Shown: positions 1-6,802 of the stretch, piece after piece
Numbering within the stretch: position 1 is the stretch's first letter
Layout: each line of letters begins with the position of its first letter
Made by a program: the position numbers and the translations under genes
The notes under the pieces: model-generated
The model's database searches: none
Seen by the model: the letters and a program-made list of their open reading frames with translations, nothing else
Told to the model about the DNA's origin: nothing
From: CAZLLE01 sp964560425
GTDB taxonomy: Bacteria; Campylobacterota; Campylobacteria; Campylobacterales; QNZT01
Assembly (NCBI GenBank): GCA_964560425.1
Contig: CAZLLE010000073.1
Location: 1-23,597, forward strand
Reading direction: 5' to 3'
Length of the DNA: 23,597 nt

Positions 1-30
1 CCCCAGCGGGATTTGATATAGTCTTTATCT

Positions 31-60
31 CGTACCCATCCGTCCTCGGTGGGAATGCAT
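31..60 (+). repeat. REP-like palindrome, left end of copy 1
   Basis: First of four copies of one palindrome in the window. The consensus folds as TTCCCA, a bulged T, CCG, loop TCCT, CGG, TGGGAA. In this copy the first stem base pair is altered (TACCCA). A stem with one bulge beside a RAYT gene is the usual REP arrangement. Confidence 0.8.
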
Positions 61-114
61 CCGAAAAGAGAGCAATAAAATAGACCCTTAATTCCAACAC
101 AGCTCAAATATTCC

Positions 115-325
115 AAGGGCAGAAGCAGATAGAACTTATCAGATATGGCAAGAGGTCAGCCAAAATTCATACAGACAGATGCTATAATGATAGCCAAGAT
201 TAACTATATCCATCATAACCCAGTAAAAAGAGGTTATGTAAATGAAGCTAAACATTGGAGATACTTCATCTGCTAGAGATTATGAAGGTATTGATGGTTT
301 GATTGCGGTGGAAAAATTTTGGTAG
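115..325 (+). pseudogene. RAYT transposase remnant (C-terminal part only)
   Basis: The remaining reading resembles the C-terminal part of REP-associated tyrosine transposases (Y1_Tnp/TnpA_REP family): a YQIWQE-like stretch, then KINYIHHNPVKRGYVNEAKH, then WRY. An extra T near 270-275 shifts the frame relative to copy 2, which reads SSARDY there, and a stop follows at once. The start codon position aligned with copy 2 reads AAG instead of ATG. The whole N-terminal and catalytic region (the HUH His pair and the Tyr helix context) is missing. This is a dead gene. Confidence 0.75.
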
Positions 326-334
326 TTTAGGCTC

Positions 335-369
335 TCGTACGCATTCCCACCGAGGACGGATGGGAACGA
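335..369 (-). repeat. REP-like palindrome, right end of copy 1
   Basis: Inverted copy of 31-60. It carries the intact TTCCCA/TGGGAA outer stem and CCG/CGG inner stem, read on the minus strand. It lies only a few bases from the broken ATPase codons that begin at 438. Confidence 0.8.
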
Positions 370-372
370 GAA

Positions 373-438
373 AAAATTGATATCAAAAAGAACTTGTTCA
401 TTTTCATAAAAGTGGTTTATATCATTGGCTTTAATCAT
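373..438 (-). pseudogene. ABC transporter ATPase (LolD/MacB type), first ~22 codons, cut by REP element
   Basis: On the minus strand an ATG at 438-436 overlaps the TGA of the permease gene (435-437) in an ATGA junction, the usual sign of translational coupling. The reading begins MIKANDINHFYENEQVLF and then DINF, which is the typical opening of a LolD/MacB-type ATP-binding subunit up to the strand before Walker A. The frame then enters the REP element and stops at 280-282 after about 30 unrelated codons. Bases 30-1 read IKTISNPAG in one minus frame. This could be the approach to the Walker A loop (GxxGxGK) on the far side of the insertion, but the window ends before the lysine, so that part is a guess. 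Seen directly: the overlap and the truncated start. Inferred: it was the ATPase of the permease next door. Confidence 0.7.
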
Positions 439-1517
439 GAAGCATTTCCTTGTATAAGTATGATAGGATCAGTTTTTCCAGCCTTAAGTGCAGGTATAAT
501 AGCACCAATAAGTGTCATAGTCATCGAAGCTATAAAGACAAAGAGTGCAAGTTGTGATGATATCTCACCATTTACATAACCTTGCAGTTGTTCACTATTT
601 TTGATGAGGTAGAAGATGATGTTTGATATAAAGTATGCACTTATATATGCCAAAACTCCGATAAGAAGACTCTCTATCATGATCGTACCAACCACTCGTT
701 TAGTACTGATTCCTATAGCTTTTAGTATCCCAAATTCACTTTTTCTCTGGTTTATAGTGATACTCAAGATCGAAACTATCCCCAAAAGCCCCATCGCAAA
801 TGCGATAAATGATATAACATATGATGAAGTTTTTATGATTTTAAACTGGTTATAGTTTTTTACAAAATTATCTGTTGATTTGACATCTATCTTTTGGCTT
901 AGTTTTTTTATGTTGTTAACTATCGGTTCTATTTTATGATCAAGTTTTGCTGAGATTAAAAGCATCGAAGCACTTTTGTTGAAAATCTCTCCAGCATCTT
1001 TTATAGTAAGAACCACACCACCATTTTCAAATCCTATATCACTTTCATAAACACCACTCACTTTAAAAGTCATATCAGCAATGGCTATAGAAGTTTTATC
1101 TTCAAGTTGATTATATATAGGTTTTCCTACTATCACCTCACTATTTTTGGGATACTCTCCATTTATAAGTTTGTAGTTTTTAAGACGATTATCTGTCACC
1201 CCATAAACAGCAACTATAGGTATCTCTTCAACAGGTGAAGCACCAACTATCAAAGCAGTAGCATTTTTAACACCATCAATCTTTTTGATTTTATCTATAA
1301 GAGCTACACCAACATTGCTAAAAAAAGTATCAGATATTTTGGCTTGGGTTACTATGATATCGCCATCAGTTTTTATCATATTTGAGTACATGGAGATGAT
1401 ACCATTTGATATGGAGGTTATGAGAAATATAGCAACTATGGCAAAGATCAGACTAAAGTAGATAAGGGTTGTCTTTAGTCTATTTGCTTTTAGTGCTTTT
1501 ATGGCTTGGTTAAACAC
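435..1517 (-). CDS. FtsX/MacB-type ABC transporter permease, orphaned
   Basis: A 360-residue inner-membrane permease with the type VII (MacB/LolC/FtsX) layout: TM1 at about 16-36, a large extracytoplasmic domain (about 40-225, MacB_PCD type), then three TM segments at about 232-254, 282-306 and 322-346. The cytoplasmic loop EFGILKAIG (261-269), which contacts the ATPase, and the C-terminal PALKAGKTDPIILIQG are both present. Such proteins move lipoproteins or peptides, or transmit mechanical signals, rather than acting as channels. The start is GTG at 1517-1515, with AAAGGAT six bases upstream. The coupled ATPase gene downstream is broken by a REP element, and another element begins 39 bp upstream, so the gene has probably lost both its partner and its native promoter. 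The reading frame itself is still intact. The substrate cannot be inferred. Confidence 0.85.
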   Translation of the reverse strand: MFNQAIKALKANRLKTTLIYFSLIFAIVAIFLITSISNGIISMYSNMIKTDGDIIVTQAKISDTFFSNVGVALIDKIKKIDGVKNATALIVGASPVEEIPIVAVYGVTDNRLKNYKLINGEYPKNSEVIVGKPIYNQLEDKTSIAIADMTFKVSGVYESDIGFENGGVVLTIKDAGEIFNKSASMLLISAKLDHKIEPIVNNIKKLSQKIDVKSTDNFVKNYNQFKIIKTSSYVISFIAFAMGLLGIVSILSITINQRKSEFGILKAIGISTKRVVGTIMIESLLIGVLAYISAYFISNIIFYLIKNSEQLQGYVNGEISSQLALFVFIASMTMTLIGAIIPALKAGKTDPIILIQGNAS

Positions 1518-1519
1518 GG

Positions 1520-1550
1520 ATATCCTTTAGATTTTGATTCTAAAGGATAT
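1520..1550 (-). promoter_or_regulatory. Perfect 11-bp stem-loop enclosing the permease Shine-Dalgarno
   Basis: ATATCCTTTAG (1520-1530) and CTAAAGGATAT (1540-1550) are perfect inverted copies around a 9-base loop. On the minus-strand transcript the 3' arm lies immediately before the GTG start and includes the AAAGGA ribosome-binding sequence, so the folded hairpin would hide it. There is no U-run, so it is not a classical terminator. Whether it regulates anything is unknown. Confidence 0.5.
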
Positions 1551-1555
1551 GTTAT

Positions 1556-1590
1556 CTCGTTCCCATCCGTCCTCGGTGGGAATGCATACG
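1556..1590 (+). repeat. REP-like palindrome, left end of copy 2
   Basis: Intact copy of the bulged palindrome: TTCCCA-T-CCG, loop TCCT, CGG-TGGGAA. It begins six bases after the SD-enclosing hairpin upstream of the permease gene. Confidence 0.85.
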
Positions 1591-1641
1591 AAAATATAGC
1601 AATAAAATAGACCCTTAATTTCAAAAAAGCTAAAATGTTCC

Positions 1642-2036
1642 ATGGGAAGAAGCAGATATAAAATATATGAACCAACACATCCATATTTTTTAACTTGCAG
1701 TGTTTTAAATTGGCTACCAATATTTACAAGAAAAGAGAGTGTATAGATAATAATTGATAGCTTAAAGCTATTGCAAAAAGAAAATATACAAACCTTATTA
1801 GAACAATTTAGATTTTATAAAAAAGCCCATAAATCAGATAGAACTTATCAGATATGGCAAGAGGTCAGCCAAAACTCATACAGACAGATGCTATAAAATG
1901 ATAGCCAAGATCAACTATATCCATCATAACCCAAGTAAAAAGAGGTTATGTAAATGAAGCTAAACATTGGAGATACTCATCTGCTAGAGATTATGAGGGT
2001 ATTGATGGTTTGATTGCGGTGGAAAAATTTTGGTAG
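1642..2036 (+). pseudogene. RAYT transposase pseudogene lacking the HUH segment
   Basis: ATG at 1642 opens with MGRSRYKIYEPTHPYFLTCS, the standard start of REP-associated tyrosine transposases. A TAG at about codon 35 interrupts KESV-IIIDSLK, consistent with CAG to TAG. The reading then jumps from LLQKEN to IQTLLEQFRFYKKAHK. Intact family members have about 45 residues between these points, including the His-hydrophobic-His metal site, and no such His pair is present here. Further frame changes occur near 1900 and at 1930, where an extra A in CCCAAGTA destroys NPVKRG. The tail WRYSSARDYEGIDGL is intact. The gene is inactive from several independent lesions. Confidence 0.8.
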
Positions 2037-2044
2037 TTTAAGCT

Positions 2045-2080
2045 CTCGTACGCATTCCCACCGAGGACGGATGGGAACGA
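2045..2080 (-). repeat. REP-like palindrome, right end of copy 2
   Basis: Inverted copy of 1556-1590 and nearly identical to 335-369, including the flanking CTCGTACGCA. It closes the second element. Confidence 0.85.
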
Positions 2081-2092
2081 TAGAACTTAGCT

Positions 2093-2112
2093 TTAGCACA
2101 CATTAGCACACA
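2093..2112. repeat. Two tandem 10-bp units (TTAGCACACA)
   Basis: TTAGCACACA occurs twice head to tail, 13 bp beyond the second REP element. Function unknown. It could be an insertion footprint or a chance duplication. Confidence 0.5.
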
Positions 2113-2155
2113 AGGGGGCAGTATTTAAAATAAGCTTTTAAATATTCCACCCCTG
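2113..2155. other. Imperfect hairpin downstream of the lipoprotein gene
   Basis: AGTATTTAAAA and TTTTAAATATT pair around a 5-base loop, with GGGG and CCCC runs on either side extending the fold. It lies about 65 bp past the stop of the 622-residue lipoprotein gene. No U-run follows on either strand, so a terminator role is only possible. Confidence 0.35.
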
Positions 2156-2221
2156 CCGTTCACTTTTTATAATATAATATAATGTTCTCCATTGTCAAGA
2201 CCATTTAACAAGATATTTTTA

Positions 2222-4090
2222 TTACATACATGTAAAACAAGTTTTAATAGCAATTGCATTTATAGGTTTATTATTTTGATACATCTCTGTAAATATATCT
2301 TTATAGAAACTAGAAGATTTATCTAGGTTATATCTTGATGGTTTAATAACTGCTCTGTTTTTTATAAATGTAGTTGGAATTACAGCTGGATCAGAAATAT
2401 CAATCAAAGATAGATATTGAATCATTGGACTAGGTTCACCATTTATATTTGAGCTATGTCTGATAAGTAGATTTTTGATACTTTTGATTAAGTTAGGTCT
2501 ACTTGAATAGTTCTTTTTAGATGCTCTATTAACATAGTCAGCTATATCTACATTGATTATATCTTTTTGTAAAAGTTGGTTACTCTCTTCATTGATTACA
2601 TTGACAATTGATTTAGTAAATGTGGGTTCATCACTACTGCTATTAATATCCCAAATTTTTGATGTAAATGTCACATTTTTATCAGCAGGAATAACAAAAG
2701 ACAATGCATTATCTATCTCTTCTACATGAATAGGAAATGTAAGTGTCAAATATTCTGATTTATCTACACATTCACTTTTACAAGGAAAATCTAAAACAAG
2801 TGTAGCTAATAGATCTTTACCCTCTATAGGTAAAGCTTTTGAATGATTATAATCTAGTTTTAAATTTATTGTAAAGATATCTTTTAAATAATCTTTGATA
2901 AGAGTAAATTTATCAAGTGAACTATTTATATCTTTATTGAAGTGAATATACTCTTGAAATAGTGTAAATAGTTCAACTTCTTTATTATCGTTGTCATCTT
3001 TGTAATATTTTGTTACACCATCAATTTTATTCATGAAATGGATATCATAAAGAGTTACACCTCTATTATCAAATGAGCTTTTAAGAGTTATAATATCTGT
3101 TATAGGTCCTCTAACAATATCTGAACTTGAAGTAAATTTCATAATAGTTTTTAGCTCTATTAACTCCTCAAGCTCTTCCAAATTTATAGGAGTAGTAAGT
3201 TTTTTAGCTCTTTTTAGTTTGATGATTTGAGTTACTAGTTTTCTAATATCAATAATTATCTTCTCTTGTGTCGCTCTTACTTTTGTATCAATACTATGAG
3301 CTAGGATATAAGCCTCTAGTACATCTCTGTTATCATTAATCCACTTAGTTACATTATTATCGCCATTTGTAAAGTTTCCATCTTGAAGTTGAGCGGTAGA
3401 TTTTAGTGCTAAAATTGCAAGAGTTACAACATCTCTATTTATAGGAGATGCAACCAAATCTACCATGAGGCTTACGATTTCCTCCTTTTTCTCACTATCT
3501 TTATTACCTGTAACATTTGCATCATCAAGTATTTTTTGTGCAGATGTAATGTTTTTTGAATTAATTGCTTCCAATATAATAGGATCATAATTATTAAAAG
3601 GTACACCCATTAATTCATAAATATCTCCTATATAACTTCTAAACATGATAGCTCTCTCTTTTGTAGCTAGAAAGGTATCATCATAATTTAAATCGGGTAT
3701 TTTTGAATTACACTCTAATGCTTCACCACTAATAAAATCTAATTTTCTAGAATCACATTTTGTCGTGATACCTAAAACTGAATCTACACCACCAACACTA
3801 GCGATTTTTACTGTTTGAGGTTTTTCATCAAAACAGTATTCACCATTTACTTCTCGTGCTTTATCACCTTTTTCACTAACAACAATTGCCCCAGAAATTT
3901 TACCTATGTTTGTAACTGGTGCACAATAAGATTGTTTTTTAGTTACTGTATTATTATCTTGTTTTGGCTTATCAACAGAGTATACAGGTTTATCTACAAC
4001 TTCTTTAGTTGTTATACTTTTATTATTTCCACATCCAGAAAAAATAGATATAGACGCTAATATTGTTATAGCTATAATTTTTGCTTTCAT
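2222..4090 (-). CDS. Large lipoprotein of unknown function
   Basis: A 622-residue protein that I do not recognise. Residues 1-20 form a lipoprotein signal (Lys-rich start, hydrophobic core, lipobox SIFSGC with the lipidated Cys at 20), followed by a polar Asn/Lys-rich linker to about 55. The rest is soluble and mixed alpha/beta, with Cys residues scattered through the first 130 positions, a pair at about 424-428 (CKSEC) and a terminal CFTC close to the stop. The start ATG (4090-4088) has AAGGAT seven bases upstream. It is transcribed alone, divergent from the reductase gene at 4240 across 149 bp of AT-rich DNA. The signal indicates attachment to the inner or outer membrane. Nothing in the sequence points to an enzyme. 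Confidence 0.8.
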   Translation of the reverse strand: MKAKIIAITILASISIFSGCGNNKSITTKEVVDKPVYSVDKPKQDNNTVTKKQSYCAPVTNIGKISGAIVVSEKGDKAREVNGEYCFDEKPQTVKIASVGGVDSVLGITTKCDSRKLDFISGEALECNSKIPDLNYDDTFLATKERAIMFRSYIGDIYELMGVPFNNYDPIILEAINSKNITSAQKILDDANVTGNKDSEKKEEIVSLMVDLVASPINRDVVTLAILALKSTAQLQDGNFTNGDNNVTKWINDNRDVLEAYILAHSIDTKVRATQEKIIIDIRKLVTQIIKLKRAKKLTTPINLEELEELIELKTIMKFTSSSDIVRGPITDIITLKSSFDNRGVTLYDIHFMNKIDGVTKYYKDDNDNKEVELFTLFQEYIHFNKDINSSLDKFTLIKDYLKDIFTINLKLDYNHSKALPIEGKDLLATLVLDFPCKSECVDKSEYLTLTFPIHVEEIDNALSFVIPADKNVTFTSKIWDINSSSDEPTFTKSIVNVINEESNQLLQKDIINVDIADYVNRASKKNYSSRPNLIKSIKNLLIRHSSNINGEPSPMIQYLSLIDISDPAVIPTTFIKNRAVIKPSRYNLDKSSSFYKDIFTEMYQNNKPINAIAIKTCFTCM

Positions 4091-4191
4091 AAAATTATCC
4101 TTATATTAAATATTTTTAAATTCTATTATTTAATTGTGAAATAATTGTATATAAGTGATGATGCAACTCTTGATTTTGTCCGAATTACCTC

Positions 4192-4205
4192 TTTTTTGGT
4201 ACAAT
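4192..4205 (+). promoter_or_regulatory. Likely sigma-70 promoter of the reductase gene
   Basis: A T-run ending in GG is followed by TACAAT (-10 at 4200-4205), the T-rich, -35-poor form usual in Campylobacterota. It lies 34 bp before the ATG at 4240. Confidence 0.5.
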
Positions 4206-4239
4206 AGATCTACTGAAAAAATTATTATGGGATATGTGA

Positions 4240-5169
4240 ATGTTTGAAAAACTTATAGAAAAGTTACAAAATGACAAATTTTTAACACTGGAGACAACAC
4301 CAAAACACTCTCCTAGTTTTGATGGGGTTATAAATCGTATAGAAGAGCTTGGATTGGCTGATATGGTTGATGGTTTTAGTGTTACTGACTCTCCTTTGGC
4401 AAAGATGAAATATAGTTCTCTTTTTGCAGCATTGAAACTACAACAAAAATTTAATAAACCAACTCTTGCTACAATGTCTATGCGTGATAAGAATAAAATA
4501 GCTCTACAATCAGATTTATTAGGTGCAAATGATTTTGATGTACGAGCGATATTAGCTCTTACAGGAGATAGTGCTTCAGCAAGTGATCAACCAAAAACAA
4601 AAGGAGTTTTTGAGGGCAATAGTACACTTTTATTGGAAATTATCAAATGTTTTAATGCTGGAATTGATTATGCAGGTAAGCCTTTGGATGTAAAAGCCAA
4701 AAAGATATACCCTTTTGCTGTAATTAATGCTTATGCAAAAAATCCAAAGAACCTACAAAAAAAATTAAAACAGAAATTAGAAAATGGAGCAATGGGTATT
4801 ATCTCTCAACCCGTCTATAGTGTAGAAAATGCACAAATGCTTTTATCTCTATTTGAAGCTGCCAAAATAGAGTCAGGTAGAGAAGACAATCCTCAACTTA
4901 TAATCGGTTTTTTCCCAATTACAAAACTAAGAACCGCACAATTTCTAAGCTCTCATGTACCTGGAGTTCATGTACCCAAAAGCCTAATGGATAGACTATA
5001 TAAAGCCAAAAAAGTTTCAGAAGATTATCAAGAACAGATTGGCTTTGAATTAAGCTTAAAAGCCATGAATGATATTTTTGAGCTACATCCTAAAATGCAC
5101 CTTATGGCTGCAAATAACTTTGCTTTAGTAAAAAAATTACTAGATAATAGAGAAGTAAGTAAGTACTAA
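4240..5169 (+). CDS. metF: Methylenetetrahydrofolate reductase family protein
   Basis: A 309-residue TIM-barrel flavoenzyme of the MTHFR family, which reduces 5,10-methylene-THF to 5-methyl-THF for methionine synthesis in the cytoplasm. The landmarks are FLTLETTPKHSP (Glu18, family active-site Glu), TMSMRDKN (about 78-85), ALTGDSAS (Asp110, flavin side) and IIGFFPITKLRTAQFL, followed by GVHVP near the C-terminal end. The length is close to E. coli MetF (296). The first motif reads ETTP rather than the commoner EFFPP, and the LTGD stretch has Thr where Arg is usual, so this belongs to a divergent branch and the exact electron donor is uncertain. It has its own promoter. The stop codon lies inside the long hairpin shared with the convergent lsrK gene. 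Confidence 0.85.
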   Translation: MFEKLIEKLQNDKFLTLETTPKHSPSFDGVINRIEELGLADMVDGFSVTDSPLAKMKYSSLFAALKLQQKFNKPTLATMSMRDKNKIALQSDLLGANDFDVRAILALTGDSASASDQPKTKGVFEGNSTLLLEIIKCFNAGIDYAGKPLDVKAKKIYPFAVINAYAKNPKNLQKKLKQKLENGAMGIISQPVYSVENAQMLLSLFEAAKIESGREDNPQLIIGFFPITKLRTAQFLSSHVPGVHVPKSLMDRLYKAKKVSEDYQEQIGFELSLKAMNDIFELHPKMHLMAANNFALVKKLLDNREVSKY

Positions 5170-5218
5170 GGTAGAAATAACTTCATGGCATAATGAAGTT
5201 ATTATTGCCTTAGTACTT
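5161..5218. terminator. Two-stem hairpin between convergent genes (possible bidirectional terminator)
   Basis: The outer stem is AAGTACTAAGG (5161-5171) with CCTTAGTACTT (5208-5218). The inner stem is AATAACTTCAT (5176-5186) with ATGAAGTTATT (5193-5203), with a 6-base loop. Both stems are perfect over 11 bp. The structure includes the metF stop codon and ends 19 bp before the lsrK stop. Neither side carries a clear U-run, so termination efficiency is uncertain. Confidence 0.55.
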
Positions 5219-5237
5219 GTAAACTTCTCTAAAAAGT

Positions 5238-6797
5238 TTAAAGCCCTGGAGCTTTCCACATAGATTGTGTGATGTTATCATCGACAAGTAAAAGTTCTCT
5301 CTCATAAGCTCTTTTCCAATTTTTGCGAATTTCTCTATATTTTTGGTGATTTTCCATATTTGGTTTATAAGTTTTTTCAAACTCTACTAGATCTTTTGCA
5401 ACATCTTTAATACTTCTGTATACTCCTGCTCCCACACCCGCTGCCATTGCACATCCAAGTGCTGTAGCTTCGGTGACTTTTGGAATTTTTACATTAAGTC
5501 CTGTTACATCTGCAAGTGTTTGTGACCATAAAGCACCCTTACTAGCTCCCCCTGCAAATACAATACTTGAAGGCTTCACTCCTGTAAATGCAAAGATATT
5601 ATCAAGATTTTCAGCAGAGACAATACAAGCATTTTCTTCTAAACTTTTAAACATTGAAAACTTATTATATTTTTGAGGATCAATACCAAGATTGAGAAAT
5701 GATGGACTAGCATGATACCATTTTTTGTACTTCATGATATCTGAAAATATAGGAATAATACCATAAGAGCCAATAGGTATATTAGATGCTTTCTCTTCTA
5801 ATAGAGTATATGTATCAATACCTCTTTTTTTGGCTTCTATCTTTTCAAGATCACAAAAAGCATCTCTAAACCACCGCATAACAAGACCAGAGAAAAAAGT
5901 TATCCCCTCTGCTTGGCTTATGCCTTCTATAACATGGGGATTAATACGCACACTCATATCTTTTGGCGGGGTAGGATCAGGCATATTTACCACTTGTTGC
6001 CAAAAAGTACCGCCCAAAATAGCAACTTCACCAACTTCTACAATACCAAGTCCTGCACTTCCAAGTTGAACATCACCACCACCCATTACAACTTTTGTAT
6101 TGGTAGATAGTCCTGATTCTTGTGAAGCTTTGATTGAAACAGTTCCTATTGTTTTACCACTCTCATATGAAGGAGGAAATATATCAGATTTTATATCCAC
6201 TTGTGATGCCATCTCGGGTAGCCAATCCCTCTTTTGTAATGAGTAAATTCCAGCTGTTCCTGCATTTGATGGATCACTAGCGATTTTTCCACTAAGTTTT
6301 GCCAATACCCAATCACTAATCATTGAGATTTTTGCTACTTTTTCATAAATTTCAGGATGGTTTTTTTTTACCCATAATAGACGAGGTAATGCTCCAAGAG
6401 CAAAAGTTTGTCCACTTAGGGCATAAAATTTCTCCTCTATATGAGGGTAATTTTTTTTTAACTCTTTTACCTCTTGAGATGCTCTAGCATCAACATTAGC
6501 AACTGCCCAGAGTTCATTACCCTTCTCATCGTATAATACGATCCCCTCTCTCATACTTGTAGCACTTAAAGCCAAAATATCTTTGGGGTCTATATCTGCA
6601 CTATCAATAGCCTTTTTAATACATCTGCATAGAAGTTTCCAATTGTTTTTATAATCAAATCCCATGGAGTTTTCTACACCATCCTCACTTAAGTGAGTCC
6701 ACTCCTCTTGTCCTGTTGATATTTGATTTCCTAATGTATCAAATATAACAGCTCTACCGCTTCCTGTACCTGCATCAATTGCCAATAGATATTGCAT
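5238..6797 (-). CDS. lsrK: Autoinducer-2 kinase (LsrK-like FGGY kinase)
   Basis: A 519-residue FGGY-family kinase. It matches LsrK rather than xylulose or glycerol kinases: the start LLAIDAGTGSGRAVIFD, SMREGIVLYDEKGNELWA, NVDARA, GGGDVQLG (catalytic Asp242), ILGGTFWQQVVNM, MRWFRDAFC, GIDTYTLLEE, FAGGASKGALWSQ (ATP side, about 414-426), and the exact LsrK-type end MWKAPGL. LsrK phosphorylates the quorum signal AI-2 (DPD) in the cytoplasm after uptake. E. coli LsrK is 530 residues. None of lsrACDB, lsrFG or lsrR lies in the window. The gene starts 5 bp after the stop of the small gene at 6803-7000 and has no good ribosome-binding site, which suggests coupling. Physiological substrate and transporter remain to be shown. 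Confidence 0.9.
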   Translation of the reverse strand: MQYLLAIDAGTGSGRAVIFDTLGNQISTGQEEWTHLSEDGVENSMGFDYKNNWKLLCRCIKKAIDSADIDPKDILALSATSMREGIVLYDEKGNELWAVANVDARASQEVKELKKNYPHIEEKFYALSGQTFALGALPRLLWVKKNHPEIYEKVAKISMISDWVLAKLSGKIASDPSNAGTAGIYSLQKRDWLPEMASQVDIKSDIFPPSYESGKTIGTVSIKASQESGLSTNTKVVMGGGDVQLGSAGLGIVEVGEVAILGGTFWQQVVNMPDPTPPKDMSVRINPHVIEGISQAEGITFFSGLVMRWFRDAFCDLEKIEAKKRGIDTYTLLEEKASNIPIGSYGIIPIFSDIMKYKKWYHASPSFLNLGIDPQKYNKFSMFKSLEENACIVSAENLDNIFAFTGVKPSSIVFAGGASKGALWSQTLADVTGLNVKIPKVTEATALGCAMAAGVGAGVYRSIKDVAKDLVEFEKTYKPNMENHQKYREIRKNWKRAYERELLLVDDNITQSMWKAPGL

Positions 6798-6802
6798 AAC
6801 AA

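Larger units (their letters stand above)
29..370 (+). mobile_element. REP-bounded RAYT-derived element, copy 1 (deleted)
   Basis: About 340 bp bounded by inverted copies of a REP-like palindrome (31-60 and 335-369), enclosing the C-terminal remnant of a REP-associated tyrosine transposase. It shares both ends with the element at 1556-2080 and lies in the same orientation. Compared with that copy it lacks 182 bp, and the junction is a single CAGATA (126-131) that occurs twice in copy 2 (1653-1658 and 1835-1840). This fits deletion between short direct repeats. The element sits inside the start of an ABC ATPase gene on the other strand. It cannot encode a transposase, so any movement would have needed an enzyme supplied in trans. 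Confidence 0.8.
1556..2080 (+). mobile_element. REP-bounded RAYT-derived element, copy 2
   Basis: A 525-bp element bounded by inverted REP palindromes (1556-1590 and 2045-2080), carrying a longer but still defective RAYT gene in the same orientation as copy 1. Both copies share a leader of about 50 bp between the left palindrome and the gene start, and a short tail after the conserved EKFW-stop end. The shared ends with decayed interiors resemble non-autonomous REP/RAYT derivatives. No clear target-site duplication is visible at either side. Confidence 0.8.

Noticed and set aside
31..369. CRISPR-like array from repeated palindromes
   Set aside because: The copies are inverted, only two per element, and enclose a transposase remnant. 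There are no regular spacers.
1499..1720. 73-codon minus-strand frame spanning element 2 and the permease start
   Set aside because: It crosses a REP palindrome and the hairpin and overlaps the permease gene. It is the antisense of the RAYT remnant start.
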